NCBI RefSeq assembly: GCF_014643915.1
Contig: NZ_BMKE01000017.1
Coordinates: 379 to 64,378 of the forward strand
DNA: 64,000 nt
Direction: 5' to 3'
Source: Oceanisphaera marina
Lineage (GTDB): Bacteria; Pseudomonadota; Gammaproteobacteria; Enterobacterales; Aeromonadaceae
Every line of letters begins with the position of its first letter. Position 1 is the stretch's first letter. Made by a program: the position numbers and the translations under genes. Under the pieces are notes generated by a model that saw nothing but the letters and a program-made list of their open reading frames with translations, was not told the DNA's origin and ran no database searches. Positions 24,251 to 35,494 of the stretch are shown piece by piece.

Positions 24251-26088
24251 TAAAACTCCTGACACGCCACACACAGCACATACTGGCCACGAATATCGTC
24301 AAACCGACCCAGGGTGTTCAGCTCCTGCTGCAGTTGCTTGCCCGCGGGGCGCAGTGCCGCAGGCAGGGCGGCGTTGGCCAAATCGGCCAGCACATTGGAA
24401 TCGCTCATAAACTGGGCCAGCAACCTCTCTTTGGCGGTCATTGGCATGGTTACCCGCTTGATGCTGAATTCGCCCAGATTGGCCAGTTCGGCCGCACCGG
24501 CCAGCGCATCGTCCAGATAGCCCAGTTCATCCACCAGCCCCAGCTCTTTGGCGTCTTGTCCGGTCCATACATGGCCCTGGGCTGCGCGCTCGACCTGTGC
24601 CGGCTTCATGTTGCGGCCCTTGGCGACCAGCTCGACGAACTGACCATAGGTATGTTCAACCCCCATCTGGATCAGCTGTTTGGTGTGCTCGGGCAAGCCC
24701 GTGGTCAGGCCGGCGCCCACAAAATCGGTGGTGCCCACGCCATCGGTATTCAGCCCCAGTTTTTCGAAGGCTTCTTCAAAGGTTAAAAACAGGCCGAATA
24801 CGCCAATAGAGCCGGTGAGGGTGGTGGGCGCGGCATAAATCTTGTCGGCGTCGGCGGCAATCCAGTAACCGCCAGAAGCCGCTGTGCTGCCCATGGAGAT
24901 CACCAGGGGTTTGCCACTTTCTTTGAAAGTGAGCAGGGCACTGCGAATTTGCTCGGCGGCAAAAGCGCTGCCGCCGGGGCTGTCGATGCGCAGCACCAGA
25001 GCACGAATGTCTGCATCCAGACGGGCTTCATTGATCAGCTGGCTTATATGCTCGTCGTTGATGCTGTTGGGGGTGGCGGTGGCACCACTCATGATGGCGC
25101 CGCTGGCGGTAATCAACCCCACGGCTGGTGCCGATTTGGGTTTAGGGCTGGCGTGGTTGAGATACGTGGTGATTTCCAGGCTCATATACTGGTTGGTCTG
25201 GCTATTCCAACCCACCTGTTCGGCGACGGTCTGCAGCATTTCTGTACGGCTGGCCAGGCGATCCACCAGACCCTGTTCCAGGGCATACCGCGCCGGGTCG
25301 CCATTCACGGCGGCAAAGCGGCTAAGCAGTTGCTCTTTGCTTGGGCTGATGTGATCGGTCGGAATGCCTCTTAATGTGGCGACCTTGTCCTGATAATGCT
25401 GCCATAGTTGACCCAGCCAGCGCAGAGTATCTTCGCGGCTTTCTGCCGACATGTCGTCGCGAATATAGGGTTCGACAAAGGATTTGTACGTGCCTACCCG
25501 AAACACATGAGGCGTGATATCAAAGCGCTCGAACGCCGACTTGTAATGCAGCCGGTACACTCCCAGCCCCTGAATGGTGACGCCACCGGCGGGGTTGAGC
25601 AAGATCTCATCGGCGTGGGCGGCCAGGTAATACTGGCCCTGGGTGTAGTAATCGCCAATGGCATAAACGGGTTTGCCCGAGGTTTTGAAGCCTTCGATGG
25701 CCTGACCCACTTCATCAAGCTTGGTAATGCTCGATTCGGTCATGTTTTGCAGCTGCAGCACCAGGGCGCCAATACGATCGTCGTTGCGAGCCTGATCGAG
25801 CGCGTCCTTGATCTGGTTCAAGGTCATGGCGGGCGGTGTGGTGTCACCGGCAAACCATTTTTCTGCCAGTCGTCTTGGGTTGGCAGTGGTTTCCTGCTCC
25901 AGCACCGGGCCTGCCAGCGCCAGAGTCAGCGCCGCTTTTGCCGGCAGTACTGTGGTGTCATCTTTACCACCAAAAATCAGTACCGCAAACACGATAATGG
26001 CTAAAAAAAACAACCCCGACACCAAAAGACGAATGGCATTCAGTACCCGGCCCAGAGTACGAAAAAACCACTTGATCGCAGACCACAT
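24250..26088 (-). CDS. sppA: Signal peptide peptidase SppA, long form
   Basis: The 612-residue inner-membrane protease degrades cleaved signal peptides. A membrane helix lies at about residues 20-40 (LLVSGLFFLAIIVFAVLIFG). The catalytic Lys is in RVGTYKSFVEP in the N-terminal repeat and the nucleophile Ser in STAASGGYWIA in the C-terminal repeat, with SPGGSAFA before it, as in the 67-kDa tetrameric enzymes. It is the first gene of sppA-ansA and diverges from fadH. Confidence 0.95.
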   Translation of the reverse strand: MWSAIKWFFRTLGRVLNAIRLLVSGLFFLAIIVFAVLIFGGKDDTTVLPAKAALTLALAGPVLEQETTANPRRLAEKWFAGDTTPPAMTLNQIKDALDQARNDDRIGALVLQLQNMTESSITKLDEVGQAIEGFKTSGKPVYAIGDYYTQGQYYLAAHADEILLNPAGGVTIQGLGVYRLHYKSAFERFDITPHVFRVGTYKSFVEPYIRDDMSAESREDTLRWLGQLWQHYQDKVATLRGIPTDHISPSKEQLLSRFAAVNGDPARYALEQGLVDRLASRTEMLQTVAEQVGWNSQTNQYMSLEITTYLNHASPKPKSAPAVGLITASGAIMSGATATPNSINDEHISQLINEARLDADIRALVLRIDSPGGSAFAAEQIRSALLTFKESGKPLVISMGSTAASGGYWIAADADKIYAAPTTLTGSIGVFGLFLTFEEAFEKLGLNTDGVGTTDFVGAGLTTGLPEHTKQLIQMGVEHTYGQFVELVAKGRNMKPAQVERAAQGHVWTGQDAKELGLVDELGYLDDALAGAAELANLGEFSIKRVTMPMTAKERLLAQFMSDSNVLADLANAALPAALRPAGKQLQQELNTLGRFDDIRGQYVLCVACQEF

Positions 26089-26176
26089 AGTATTGCCTTA
26101 AACGAAATGAGTATTGAATCAAACCATTATGACGGCTGAGAGGGCACAATACCACGCAGAAAACCGGAGCCTGGGG

Positions 26177-26188
26177 GGTTAATTAACC
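26177..26188. promoter_or_regulatory. Palindrome GGTTAATTAACC in the sppA-fadH intergenic region
   Basis: A perfect 12-bp palindrome lies 89 bp upstream of sppA and 113 bp upstream of fadH. It may be an operator; no specific regulator is recognised. Confidence 0.35.
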
Positions 26189-26228
26189 GAAGTTGGGCGC
26201 GAGGTCTTGTTTTTTATTGTACTTAAAA

Positions 26229-26238
26229 CAAACGTTTG
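26229..26238. promoter_or_regulatory. CAAACGTTTG palindrome upstream of fadH
   Basis: A perfect 10-bp palindrome within acaaacgtttgaa lies 63 bp before the fadH start. CAAAC/GTTTG half-sites are reported for PsrA-type TetR regulators of fatty-acid genes, usually with a spacer; here there is none, so the assignment is only a possibility. Confidence 0.35.
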
Positions 26239-26261
26239 AAAGAGCGGAACTGATGCACTAG

Positions 26262-28306
<2,045 letters not shown>

Positions 28307-28307
<1 letters not shown>

Positions 28308-28334
28308 GGTGAAGAGTGAAGGGTGAAGGGTGAA
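28307..28334 (+). repeat. GRGTGAA heptamer array at the fadH stop codon
   Basis: Four units in a row: GGGTGAA, GAGTGAA, GGGTGAA, GGGTGAA. The first G is the last base of the fadH TAG stop. The units read GRGTGAA on the coding strand, as at aroH. Confidence 0.75.
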
Positions 28335-28362
28335 GAGGACGATATTGACACTAAATCTATTT

Positions 28363-28486
28363 TTGCCACGGAATACACGGAAGTAGAGCGACGAAGCAAA
28401 GTCTAAAAGCTGAAAGAAAGCTTTATTATAAGGCCTTACTTACGATAAGTGATTTTCTTGGCCCTTTTCCGTGGGTTCCGTGGCAA
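28363..28486. repeat. Large inverted repeat with CCACGGAA arms
   Basis: TTGCCACGGAATACACGGAA (28363-28382) is the reverse complement of 28467-28486 at 18 of 20 positions, enclosing 84 bp. A related arm, CCACGGAATCCACTGAACAC, occurs at 29251-29270. The rest of the 302-bp gap 28308-28609 between fadH and the nitroreductase gene has no supported gene. Confidence 0.65.
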
Positions 28487-28609
28487 AGAAGTTGTTACTC
28501 TCGGTCTTGAGTCCGTCCTCTTCACCCGTCACGTTTTTTGGCGCTCGGCGCCGGGTGCTGCTAAGGTATCGCACCTAATTGATTTTGCTTGTTTATAAAG
28601 GTGTTATAG

Positions 28610-29164
28610 ATGGATGCACTGGAACTGTTATTAAACCGCCACTCCAATCCGCGTTTGGTCGAGCCAGCCCCTGCGGGTGAGCAGCTGGACACCATTTTCA
28701 AGGCCGGACTGCGCGCCCCTGATCATGCGGCGTTAACACCGTGGGAATTCATCGTGTTTGAAGGTGAGCAGCGCCATGCCCTGGGCAATATTCTAGCCGA
28801 GGCGGCACTGGCCAAAGGCGAAGCGCCAGACAGCATCGAAAAAGCCCGTAATGCGCCCTTGCGAGCGCCGATGATCATTACCGTGGTAGCCAAGGTTAAA
28901 CCCCACGACAAGGTGCCACGGCTGGAGCAGGAAATTTCTGCCGGCTGTGCGCTGATGGCCATGCAGATGGCGGCATTGGCACTGGGCTTTAACGGCATCT
29001 GGCGCACCGGCTGGTTTGCCTTTGACCGCAGCGTGCATCAGGCGATGGATCTGACTGATGAAGATCAAATCGTCGGCTTTTTGTATCTGGGTACGCCTCA
29101 GGTAGAAGTGCGTAAGCTCCCCGAGCGCGATACAGCCCCCTTTGTGCGCTATTTCGGTCAGTAA
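28610..29164 (+). CDS. ydjA: YdjA-like nitroreductase
   Basis: A 184-residue flavin nitroreductase-fold protein, the length of E. coli YdjA. Motifs: RHSNPRLVEPAP for FMN phosphate binding, GLRAPDHAALTPWEFIVFEG, the dimer segment AGCALMAMQMAALALGFNGIWRTGW and FLYLGTP. YdjA lies beside sppA in E. coli, and here too it is near sppA-ansA, which supports the name. The physiological substrate is not known. GTGTTATAG precedes the ATG, a weak ribosome binding site. Confidence 0.88.
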   Translation: MDALELLLNRHSNPRLVEPAPAGEQLDTIFKAGLRAPDHAALTPWEFIVFEGEQRHALGNILAEAALAKGEAPDSIEKARNAPLRAPMIITVVAKVKPHDKVPRLEQEISAGCALMAMQMAALALGFNGIWRTGWFAFDRSVHQAMDLTDEDQIVGFLYLGTPQVEVRKLPERDTAPFVRYFGQ

Positions 29165-29174
29165 ACGAAAGTAA

Positions 29175-29195
29175 GGGTGAAGAGTAAAGGGTGAA
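29175..29195 (+). repeat. Degenerate GRGTGAA units after the nitroreductase gene
   Basis: GGGTGAA, GAGTAAA, GGGTGAA begin 10 bp after the stop codon, again in the coding-strand orientation. A further CCACGGAATCCACTGAACACACGGAAA segment follows at 29251-29277. Confidence 0.6.
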
Positions 29196-29326
29196 GGGAT
29201 AAACATAACCACACCTGATACAAGACGTTAAAGACTAGAGATTTCTTTACCACGGAATCCACTGAACACACGGAAAAATCAAGACCAAGAAAATAGGATA
29301 AAGAGTGAAGGGTAAGGGTTAATTTC

Positions 29327-29380
29327 TTCACTCTTCACTCTTCACTCTTCACTCTTCACTCTTCACTCTTCACTCTTCAC
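29327..29380 (-). repeat. Seven-copy GAGTGAA array downstream of pgpB
   Basis: The plus strand reads TTCACTC seven times (29327-29375) plus TTCAC. On the pgpB strand it is GAGTGAA. An opposing GAGTGAAG at 29303-29310 pairs with CTTCACTC at 29326-29333, so a hairpin is possible. It lies in the 265-bp convergent space between the nitroreductase gene and pgpB. Confidence 0.85.
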
Positions 29381-29385
29381 TGTAG

Positions 29386-29434
29386 CCCTAATCCCTAATC
29401 CCTAATCCCTAATCCCTAATCCCTAATCCCTAAT
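29386..29434 (-). repeat. Seven-copy ATTAGGG array overlapping the pgpB stop codon
   Basis: The plus strand reads CCCTAAT exactly seven times; the pgpB coding strand therefore has (ATTAGGG)7. The pgpB stop TAG (29432-29430) lies within the first unit. Seven GGG tracts spaced by 4 bases satisfy the usual G-quadruplex pattern and would lie in the pgpB mRNA 3' end. Confidence 0.85.
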
Positions 29435-30173
29435 CCGTCAGCTCACGCTGATCCCACCAGATAAACGCCCAGGCGCCCAGTACACCGAACATGACTCCCA
29501 GTACACTGCTGGCCAGAATATCTACAGGCCAGTGCAGCCCCAGCAACAGTCGTGAATAACACACAGCTACCGCCCACACGGCCAGTGTACCTGTCAGCCA
29601 GGGTGAACGACGCCGGTACAGCAATAGCAGACAATAAAAACCGGCAATGGTCATGGCGGCAATGGAATGGCCGGACGGAAAGGAATAGCTGACCTCGTCT
29701 TGCCAATGCAGTTTCAGCCACCCGGGCACCTGCTGTTCAGACATATCGCTTAAGCCGTCTGCCAACCAGCGTTCGCGTATGACGGGGATTTGCGCATAAA
29801 AACGCTCGCTTTCGGCCAGTCGCCCCTTGTCTGCCAGCCAGAGCACATAAGGTCTGGGCTCTTTGAAATATTGCTTGGCCACGGTTTTGGTAACAAAGGC
29901 ACTGCCCAGGGCGGCCATCAGGCACAGGAAAAACACCGCAAGCTGGCCGGGACGACGGCGCCAGCGAAACAATGCCAGCGCACTTAACGCACACAAGGTG
30001 AAGGCAATGCCGAATTTGCCGACGGTTAGTGTCATGCTGTAGGCAAACAGGGCGGGGGCTTCATCGAGCTCCAGCAAGGGAAACCAGTGCCACTGCGATT
30101 GGTAGCCCAGGCTGGCAATCGCCACGGGCAGTACCAGTAACGCCAGCACCGTAAAGAATAATCGAGATGTCAT
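29430..30173 (-). CDS. pgpB: PAP2-family phosphatidylglycerophosphatase B
   Basis: A membrane lipid phosphatase of 247 residues from the ATG at 30173 (MTSRLFFTVLALLVLP); a TTG at 30203 is in frame. About six membrane segments are present, and the three acid-phosphatase motifs are intact: KQYFKEPRP, YSFPSGHS and SRLLLGLHWPVDI. Length and motif context (PRPYVLWL) match E. coli PgpB, which dephosphorylates phosphatidylglycerol phosphate and undecaprenyl pyrophosphate. The stop codon lies in a heptamer array. It diverges from pdxB. Confidence 0.87.
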   Translation of the reverse strand: MTSRLFFTVLALLVLPVAIASLGYQSQWHWFPLLELDEAPALFAYSMTLTVGKFGIAFTLCALSALALFRWRRRPGQLAVFFLCLMAALGSAFVTKTVAKQYFKEPRPYVLWLADKGRLAESERFYAQIPVIRERWLADGLSDMSEQQVPGWLKLHWQDEVSYSFPSGHSIAAMTIAGFYCLLLLYRRRSPWLTGTLAVWAVAVCYSRLLLGLHWPVDILASSVLGVMFGVLGAWAFIWWDQRELTD

Positions 30174-30295
30174 AATATGGGCGCCAAAAAACAGATTGAA
30201 CAAGAGGCGGCGATTCTAGCAAAACAAGGGACGAATGAAAGCTGAAGCTTGTGCCAACAAAGAGTACAATGACGCGTTATTTCAGGAGGTTGTCG

Positions 30296-31399
30296 ATGAA
30301 ATTGCTGGCTGACGAAAATATGCCTTATGTACAGGAACTGTTTGGCGACTGGGCAGAAATAGTGACCTGTGCGGGCAGAGATATGACACCGGATCAGCTT
30401 GCTGATGTGGATGTATTGCTGGTGCGCTCCATTACTCAGGTTAACGAAGCCCTGTTGGCTCAAGCGCAGCGCCTGAGCTTTGTGGGAACGGCCACCATAG
30501 GGTGTGACCACATCGACACCGCCTTGCTGGCCCGTCGTGGCATTGCCTTTGCCAGTGCGCCCGGGTGCAACAAGGTGGCGGTAGGCGACTACGTGCTGGC
30601 CGCCTTGCTGAAGGTAGCCGAGCACAAAAGCTGGCAGCTTGCAGACAAAACCCTGGCCGTGGTGGGGGTCGGCAATACCGGTTCTCAGGTGGCGGCACGC
30701 GCCCGGGCGCTGGGCATGAAAGTGCTGTTATGCGACCCATTTAAGGCACAGGGTGATCCGACAGCTTTTGTCGAACTGGCTCACGCCTTGACCGCAGACA
30801 TCGTCAGCTTTCACGTGCCGCTTACCCGAGAAGGACAGCACGCCACCTGGCACTTGTTGAATGAGTCGGCCATTGACGGGCTCAGCAGCGAACAGGTGCT
30901 GATTAACGCCTGCCGCGGTGATGTATGGGATAATGCCGCATTGTTGGCTCGCCAGCTGGGTTCTACGCCGTTGACCCTGGTGATGGATGTCTGGGAACAT
31001 GAGCCCGAGGTGCTGGCGCCTTTGGTGCCTCATGTGCTGTTGGCCAGCCCGCACATCGCCGGTTATAGCCTGGAAGGCAAGGCCAGAGGCACTTTTGCCT
31101 TGTATCGCGCGCTGTGTGAACTCAAGCAAGTCGAGATGGTATTGAGCCCAGAGCAGCTGTTGCCAGCACCGCCCATTGGCGCAGTACATCTTGAGAGCCC
31201 TCTGGATCAGGGGCTGATCGCGCGACTGGTCAAACTGGTGTACGACATTGAACGCGATGATCGCGCCTTTCGTCTGGCGCTGGGTCAGCCGGGATTTTTT
31301 GATCGCCTGCGCAAGCATTATCCGCAGCGCAGAGAGCTGGGATCGCTGCAGTTGATTAACGCAGGCCAGACGGCCTCAGAGCTGGGTTTTAAAGTCTAA
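30296..31399 (+). CDS. pdxB: Erythronate-4-phosphate dehydrogenase PdxB
   Basis: PdxB oxidises 4-phosphoerythronate in the pyridoxal 5'-phosphate pathway. The start at 30296 (MKLLADENMPYVQELFG) follows a strong AGGAGG; the frame is open further upstream but without a better site. The 367-residue D-2-hydroxyacid dehydrogenase has the NAD motif VGVGNTGSQVAARA, catalytic Arg in NACRGDVWDN, Glu in DVWEHEPEV and His in ASPHIAGYS, and the PdxB-type C-terminal dimerisation region. The asd/usg gene often found between pdxB and fimV is absent. Confidence 0.95.
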   Translation: MKLLADENMPYVQELFGDWAEIVTCAGRDMTPDQLADVDVLLVRSITQVNEALLAQAQRLSFVGTATIGCDHIDTALLARRGIAFASAPGCNKVAVGDYVLAALLKVAEHKSWQLADKTLAVVGVGNTGSQVAARARALGMKVLLCDPFKAQGDPTAFVELAHALTADIVSFHVPLTREGQHATWHLLNESAIDGLSSEQVLINACRGDVWDNAALLARQLGSTPLTLVMDVWEHEPEVLAPLVPHVLLASPHIAGYSLEGKARGTFALYRALCELKQVEMVLSPEQLLPAPPIGAVHLESPLDQGLIARLVKLVYDIERDDRAFRLALGQPGFFDRLRKHYPQRRELGSLQLINAGQTASELGFKV

Positions 31400-31568
31400 G
31401 CGAATATGGTCGATATGAGAGTATTGAAATCATTCGCGTTGATGAACAATAGATAAGTTCCTATCGGCACTGTTTTTTTCTACACTGTTTTCTATATACA
31501 TGGGTCATGGCAAGCCCTGGCCGTTGAACGCTCCGCTACAGCGTCAGGAAAAGGATACAAGAAACTTG

Positions 31569-33557
31569 ATGAAACAACGCAGACCCTATCTTGGTGTGGG
31601 CCTGGCTATGTGGCTCGGCTACTCGGCTGCTGCTATAGCGCAGGGCGAATTTTATATTGAGCTCAGAGGGCCCGAATCTGCGGAGCCGGCACGGGCCAAT
31701 GCACCTGCTGCCGGGCAGCAGAGTGCCAACCCCGCACCTGCATCGGTGCAGCCTGCAGCCAGTCCGGGTCGTTATGGTCCGATACGCAGCACAGATACCC
31801 TGTGGGCGATAGCGGCGCGCTACACCCGGGCTCCCACCACGGTGCAACAGACCATGGTGGCCATGTATCACCTCAACCCTCAGGCATTTGTACGGGGTAA
31901 CATCAACTACCTGCAACGCGGTGCCCAATTGCGCCTGCCGACCGTCACCCAGGCCAGGCAACGTTCGGCACAAGAGGCTGAAGCGGAATTTCGTCGTCTG
32001 AGTCGCCAGGGCAGTCGCAGCAGAACCCGGGTTGCAGCGCCACCTGCACCGGCCACGCCGACTCCCATGGTTGCGGCCAGGCCGGTTGCCCAGCCAGAGG
32101 CTAAACCAGAAACCAAGCCAGAGGCCAAGCCGGCCGCCAGTCCTGTTGCGCCCGTCGAGCAAAGTGCGCCCGTTGCCGCAACGCCGCCAGTGCCGGTTAG
32201 CCAGTCAAGCGAGACTCAAACCGCCGCCCCTGCCAATGGTTTGAGCGAACCCAAGGCCGCGCCGGTACCGGTTGCTGCCCCCAGCCCTGAACAGGCTGAA
32301 GACGCGGCGATGAATCGTCTGCAACTGCAACTGATGGACGAGCTGCGTGAACAGGTCGCCATGTCCAATGAACAACTGGCGTCGCTGGCCGATAATAATC
32401 AGGCATTGCGCCAACGTTTGACGCAGTTGACGGCAGAGGTAGAGGATCTAAAGGTGTCCCGTCAAGCGGAGCCTCTCAACGCGCAAGATAACAAGCCGGA
32501 TGAGATTAAGTCTGAAAAAGGTTGGTTGAGCGAGCTGCTCAACAGCCCCTTGAATCTGGCGCTTATTCTGATATTACCGGCCTTGCTGTTGCTGGCGCTG
32601 TTTACCTTGTGGTGGCGTAACCGGGAACGACGCAACCTGGCCGAGCAAGAGCAGGAGTTATCGGAAACCAGCGCCATGCTGGACGATGAGCGCGACGAGT
32701 TTGAAGATCTGTTTGCCACCGAAAGTGACAATACTCCTCTAACCGAAGAGTCAGAGAACAACATACCTGAGCAGGATGTGGACGAAGATGCGTTCGCCCG
32801 CTTCCTGGAAGAACAACAGCTGCTGGAAGAGCAAGAAGCCCAGCGCCTGCAACCGACGCCGGAAGAGAACGAGGAGCCGGATCTGTCCGACGCCTTGTTT
32901 AATGATGAAGCTCAGTTTGATGATGAAGCCCAGTTTGATGATGAAGCCCAGATGAAGGGCGAAGGGCTGGCTGACGATGATCAGCCGGTATCTAATGATG
33001 ATATCGACGACTTGTTCGGTGAGTCGTCCGTGACTGCCGAGCCTGAGGTAGTTGCACTGGACGAAGATGCGTTATTTGATGATGAAGCTCTTCTGGCGGC
33101 AGGAGATGATGCTGTATCCAATGACGATATTGATGATCTGTTCAGCGATACGGCGGTTACCGCCAGTGACGCAGACGTGCCTGACAACCTCAGCCAGATG
33201 GATGATGCTGAACAGGCCACAACGACTGCCGCGATGGGTACGGCGGAAGACGCCTATGTCTCGGTGGACAAGTTGATGGCCGATGCCGAGCTGGGTGATG
33301 GCCCGGATCCGGAACTGGAGCGCAAGCTGGACCTGGAACTTGATAACTATGCCAATGTGATAGGTCAGGGTGACGGTGTGGACATAGATGCCGATGAAGG
33401 TGGAATTGGTGCCCAGCTGGACCTGGCCCGCGCCTACATTGAAATTGATGACATCGACAGCGCGCGAGAGTTGCTGAACGAGGCCATAGAACGCGGCAAT
33501 GAAGCCCAACAGCGTGATGCACAAAAGCTGCTGCAGCGACTCGCCAAGCTCGGTTAA
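31569..33557 (+). CDS. fimV: FimV/HubP-family polar scaffold protein
   Basis: A 662-residue protein from the ATG at 31569 ([17 protein letters not shown]). Order: signal peptide, FimV-type LysM domain (about 60-120, [12 protein letters not shown] through LPTVTQA) for peptidoglycan binding, a Pro/Ala/Glu-rich stretch (about 155-240), a short coiled coil, one membrane helix (about 321-340, [20 protein letters not shown]), a long acidic region with FDDEAQ repeats and NDDIDDLF repeats, and a C-terminal TPR-like FimV domain ([20 protein letters not shown]). Such proteins organise the cell pole, type IV pili and chemoreceptors. Synteny with pdxB and truA supports the call. Confidence 0.92.
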   Translation: MKQRRPYLGVGLAMWLGYSAAAIAQGEFYIELRGPESAEPARANAPAAGQQSANPAPASVQPAASPGRYGPIRSTDTLWAIAARYTRAPTTVQQTMVAMYHLNPQAFVRGNINYLQRGAQLRLPTVTQARQRSAQEAEAEFRRLSRQGSRSRTRVAAPPAPATPTPMVAARPVAQPEAKPETKPEAKPAASPVAPVEQSAPVAATPPVPVSQSSETQTAAPANGLSEPKAAPVPVAAPSPEQAEDAAMNRLQLQLMDELREQVAMSNEQLASLADNNQALRQRLTQLTAEVEDLKVSRQAEPLNAQDNKPDEIKSEKGWLSELLNSPLNLALILILPALLLLALFTLWWRNRERRNLAEQEQELSETSAMLDDERDEFEDLFATESDNTPLTEESENNIPEQDVDEDAFARFLEEQQLLEEQEAQRLQPTPEENEEPDLSDALFNDEAQFDDEAQFDDEAQMKGEGLADDDQPVSNDDIDDLFGESSVTAEPEVVALDEDALFDDEALLAAGDDAVSNDDIDDLFSDTAVTASDADVPDNLSQMDDAEQATTTAAMGTAEDAYVSVDKLMADAELGDGPDPELERKLDLELDNYANVIGQGDGVDIDADEGGIGAQLDLARAYIEIDDIDSARELLNEAIERGNEAQQRDAQKLLQRLAKLG

Positions 33558-33563
33558 GCCTTT

Positions 33564-33586
33564 ACCGGCCTCAACACGAGGCCGGT
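33564..33586 (+). terminator. Terminator-like hairpin after fimV
   Basis: ACCGGCCTC (33564-33572) pairs perfectly with GAGGCCGGT (33578-33586) around AACAC, 6 bp after the fimV stop. The following TCTTC is only a weak T run. Confidence 0.65.
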
Positions 33587-33649
33587 TCTTCAATTTATCT
33601 CGCTAACGAGTATAATTGCCGTCCTTTTTATCCCGTGGAATTAATTTTT

Positions 33650-34447
33650 ATGCGCATTGCTCTTGGCATCGAGTATGACGGCAGCCGTTATTACGGCTGG
33701 CAACGACAACGAGAAGTCCCCAGTGTGCAAGCTGAGATAGAAAAAGCCTTGTCGAAAATTGCCGATCATCCCGTCACGGTGCAATGTGCAGGCCGCACCG
33801 ACGCTGGCGTGCATGGCACCGGCCAGGTGGTGCATTTTGATACTCTGGCCGATCGTCAGCCCGGCGCCTGGACACTGGGCATGAATGCGAACCTGCCCAT
33901 GGACATTGCCGTGCGTTGGGTAAAGAACACCAGCGACGACTTTCATGCCCGCTTCAGTGCCACGGCGCGTCGTTATCGCTACATTATTTTTAACCACAAT
34001 ATGCGCCCGGCTATTCATGGTAGCGGTGTGAGTCATTATGTGGGCGATATTGATGCACAAAAAATGCATGAGGCTGGGCAGTGTTTGCTGGGCGAGCATG
34101 ACTTTACCTCTTTTCGGGCCGTGCAGTGTCAGTCTAAAAGCCCGTTTCGCAATATTTTACATTTGAAAGTTCAGCGCTACGGGCATTACGTCGTATTGGA
34201 CATTAAAGCCAATGCCTTTGTGCACCACATGGTACGCAATATCGCCGGTACCCTGATCAAGGTGGGGCTGGGCGAAATGGAGGTTAGCTGGGTGAAAGAG
34301 GTACTGGCGGCACGGGACCGTAACGTAGCGGGCCCGACCGCCAAGGCCGGTGGTCTGTATTTGGTGACGGTGGATTATCCCGAGTCATTTGGCCTGCCAG
34401 CGACCATACCCGGCCCCTTGTGGCTGCCCGATACATTGGGCGCCTAG
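33650..34447 (+). CDS. truA: tRNA pseudouridine synthase TruA
   Basis: TruA makes pseudouridine at positions 38-40 of the tRNA anticodon arm. From the ATG at 33650 the product has 265 residues. The catalytic Asp51 is in [11 protein letters not shown], preceded by [20 protein letters not shown] and followed by the [10 protein letters not shown] and [17 protein letters not shown] blocks typical of the family. The ribosome binding site is poor. It lies between fimV and accD as in related genomes. Confidence 0.96.
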   Translation: MRIALGIEYDGSRYYGWQRQREVPSVQAEIEKALSKIADHPVTVQCAGRTDAGVHGTGQVVHFDTLADRQPGAWTLGMNANLPMDIAVRWVKNTSDDFHARFSATARRYRYIIFNHNMRPAIHGSGVSHYVGDIDAQKMHEAGQCLLGEHDFTSFRAVQCQSKSPFRNILHLKVQRYGHYVVLDIKANAFVHHMVRNIAGTLIKVGLGEMEVSWVKEVLAARDRNVAGPTAKAGGLYLVTVDYPESFGLPATIPGPLWLPDTLGA

Positions 34448-34630
34448 TACAGAGCCACAAACCGATAATTTTTTATCAACGAGCAGGCTGATATATGGTT
34501 TAATGCACGCCATAACAACGGGGTCTCCCAAGAAAGCACACCCGGCAGCCTGTCTGCTTTTGTTGCAATAATTTTGCAAAACCCGCAGCTTGCAAGCTGC
34601 AATAACGATGCAATCACGCTAAGGATTTCC

Positions 34631-35494
34631 ATGAGTTGGCTAGAGAAAATTCTTCCCAAGAATAAGAACATCGGTGTTCGTCGTCACAATATTCCAGAAG
34701 GTGTCTGGAGCAAATGCACCAGTTGCGAGCAGGTATTATACCGCGCCGAGCTGGATCGCAATTTGGAAGTGTGCCCCAAGTGTGATCACCATATGCGCAT
34801 TGGTGCACGCCTGCGTCTGGACAAATTTCTGGATCAGGACGGCCGCGTAGAGCTGGGTACCGAGTTTGAGCCACAAGATGTGCTTAAATTCAAAGATTCC
34901 AAGAAATATAAAGACCGCATCAGCGCGGCACAAAAAGCCAGCAACGAAAAAGACGCCATCGTCTCCATGACCGGCACCCTGAAAGGCATTCCGGTGGCGG
35001 TGTGCGCCTTTGAGTTCTCCTTTATGGGCGGCTCCATGGCGTCTGTGGTCGGTGCACGCTTTATCGCCGCCGTTAACGCCTGTATAGAAGAAAACCGTGC
35101 CTTGGTGTGTTTTTCTGCCTCTGGTGGTGCACGTATGCAAGAAGCCCTGTTCTCGCTGATGCAGATGGCCAAAACCAGCGCGGCCCTTAATCGTTTGTCA
35201 CAAGCCGGTCTGCCTTATATTTCGGTATTAACCGACCCCACCATGGGTGGCGTATCTGCCAGTCTGGCGATGCTGGGTGACATTAACGTGGGCGAACCCA
35301 AGGCCCTGATCGGCTTTGCCGGCCCACGCGTTATCGAGCAAACGGTACGCGAAAAGCTGCCCGAAGGCTTTCAGCGCAGTGAATTCCTGCTGGAACATGG
35401 CGCCATCGACCTGATCATCGATCGCCGCGAAATGCGCGACAAGGTAGCAGGGCTTATCGGCAAGCTGATGAACCAGGAGCCTGCCGAAGCATAA
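34631..35494 (+). CDS. accD: Acetyl-CoA carboxylase carboxyltransferase beta subunit
   Basis: AccD with AccA transfers the carboxyl group from biotin to acetyl-CoA in fatty-acid synthesis. I start at the ATG at 34631 ([10 protein letters not shown]), with AAGGAT upstream; 287 residues. The zinc ribbon has Cys29, Cys32, Cys48 and Cys51 (KCTSC, VCPKC). The crotonase-type core shows [27 protein letters not shown] and [10 protein letters not shown]. The TAA stop overlaps the folC ATG (TAATG). Confidence 0.97.
   Translation: MSWLEKILPKNKNIGVRRHNIPEGVWSKCTSCEQVLYRAELDRNLEVCPKCDHHMRIGARLRLDKFLDQDGRVELGTEFEPQDVLKFKDSKKYKDRISAAQKASNEKDAIVSMTGTLKGIPVAVCAFEFSFMGGSMASVVGARFIAAVNACIEENRALVCFSASGGARMQEALFSLMQMAKTSAALNRLSQAGLPYISVLTDPTMGGVSASLAMLGDINVGEPKALIGFAGPRVIEQTVREKLPEGFQRSEFLLEHGAIDLIIDRREMRDKVAGLIGKLMNQEPAEA

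Noticed and set aside
29327-29434. CRISPR-like array
   Set aside because: The units are contiguous heptamers without spacers; these are simple tandem repeats.
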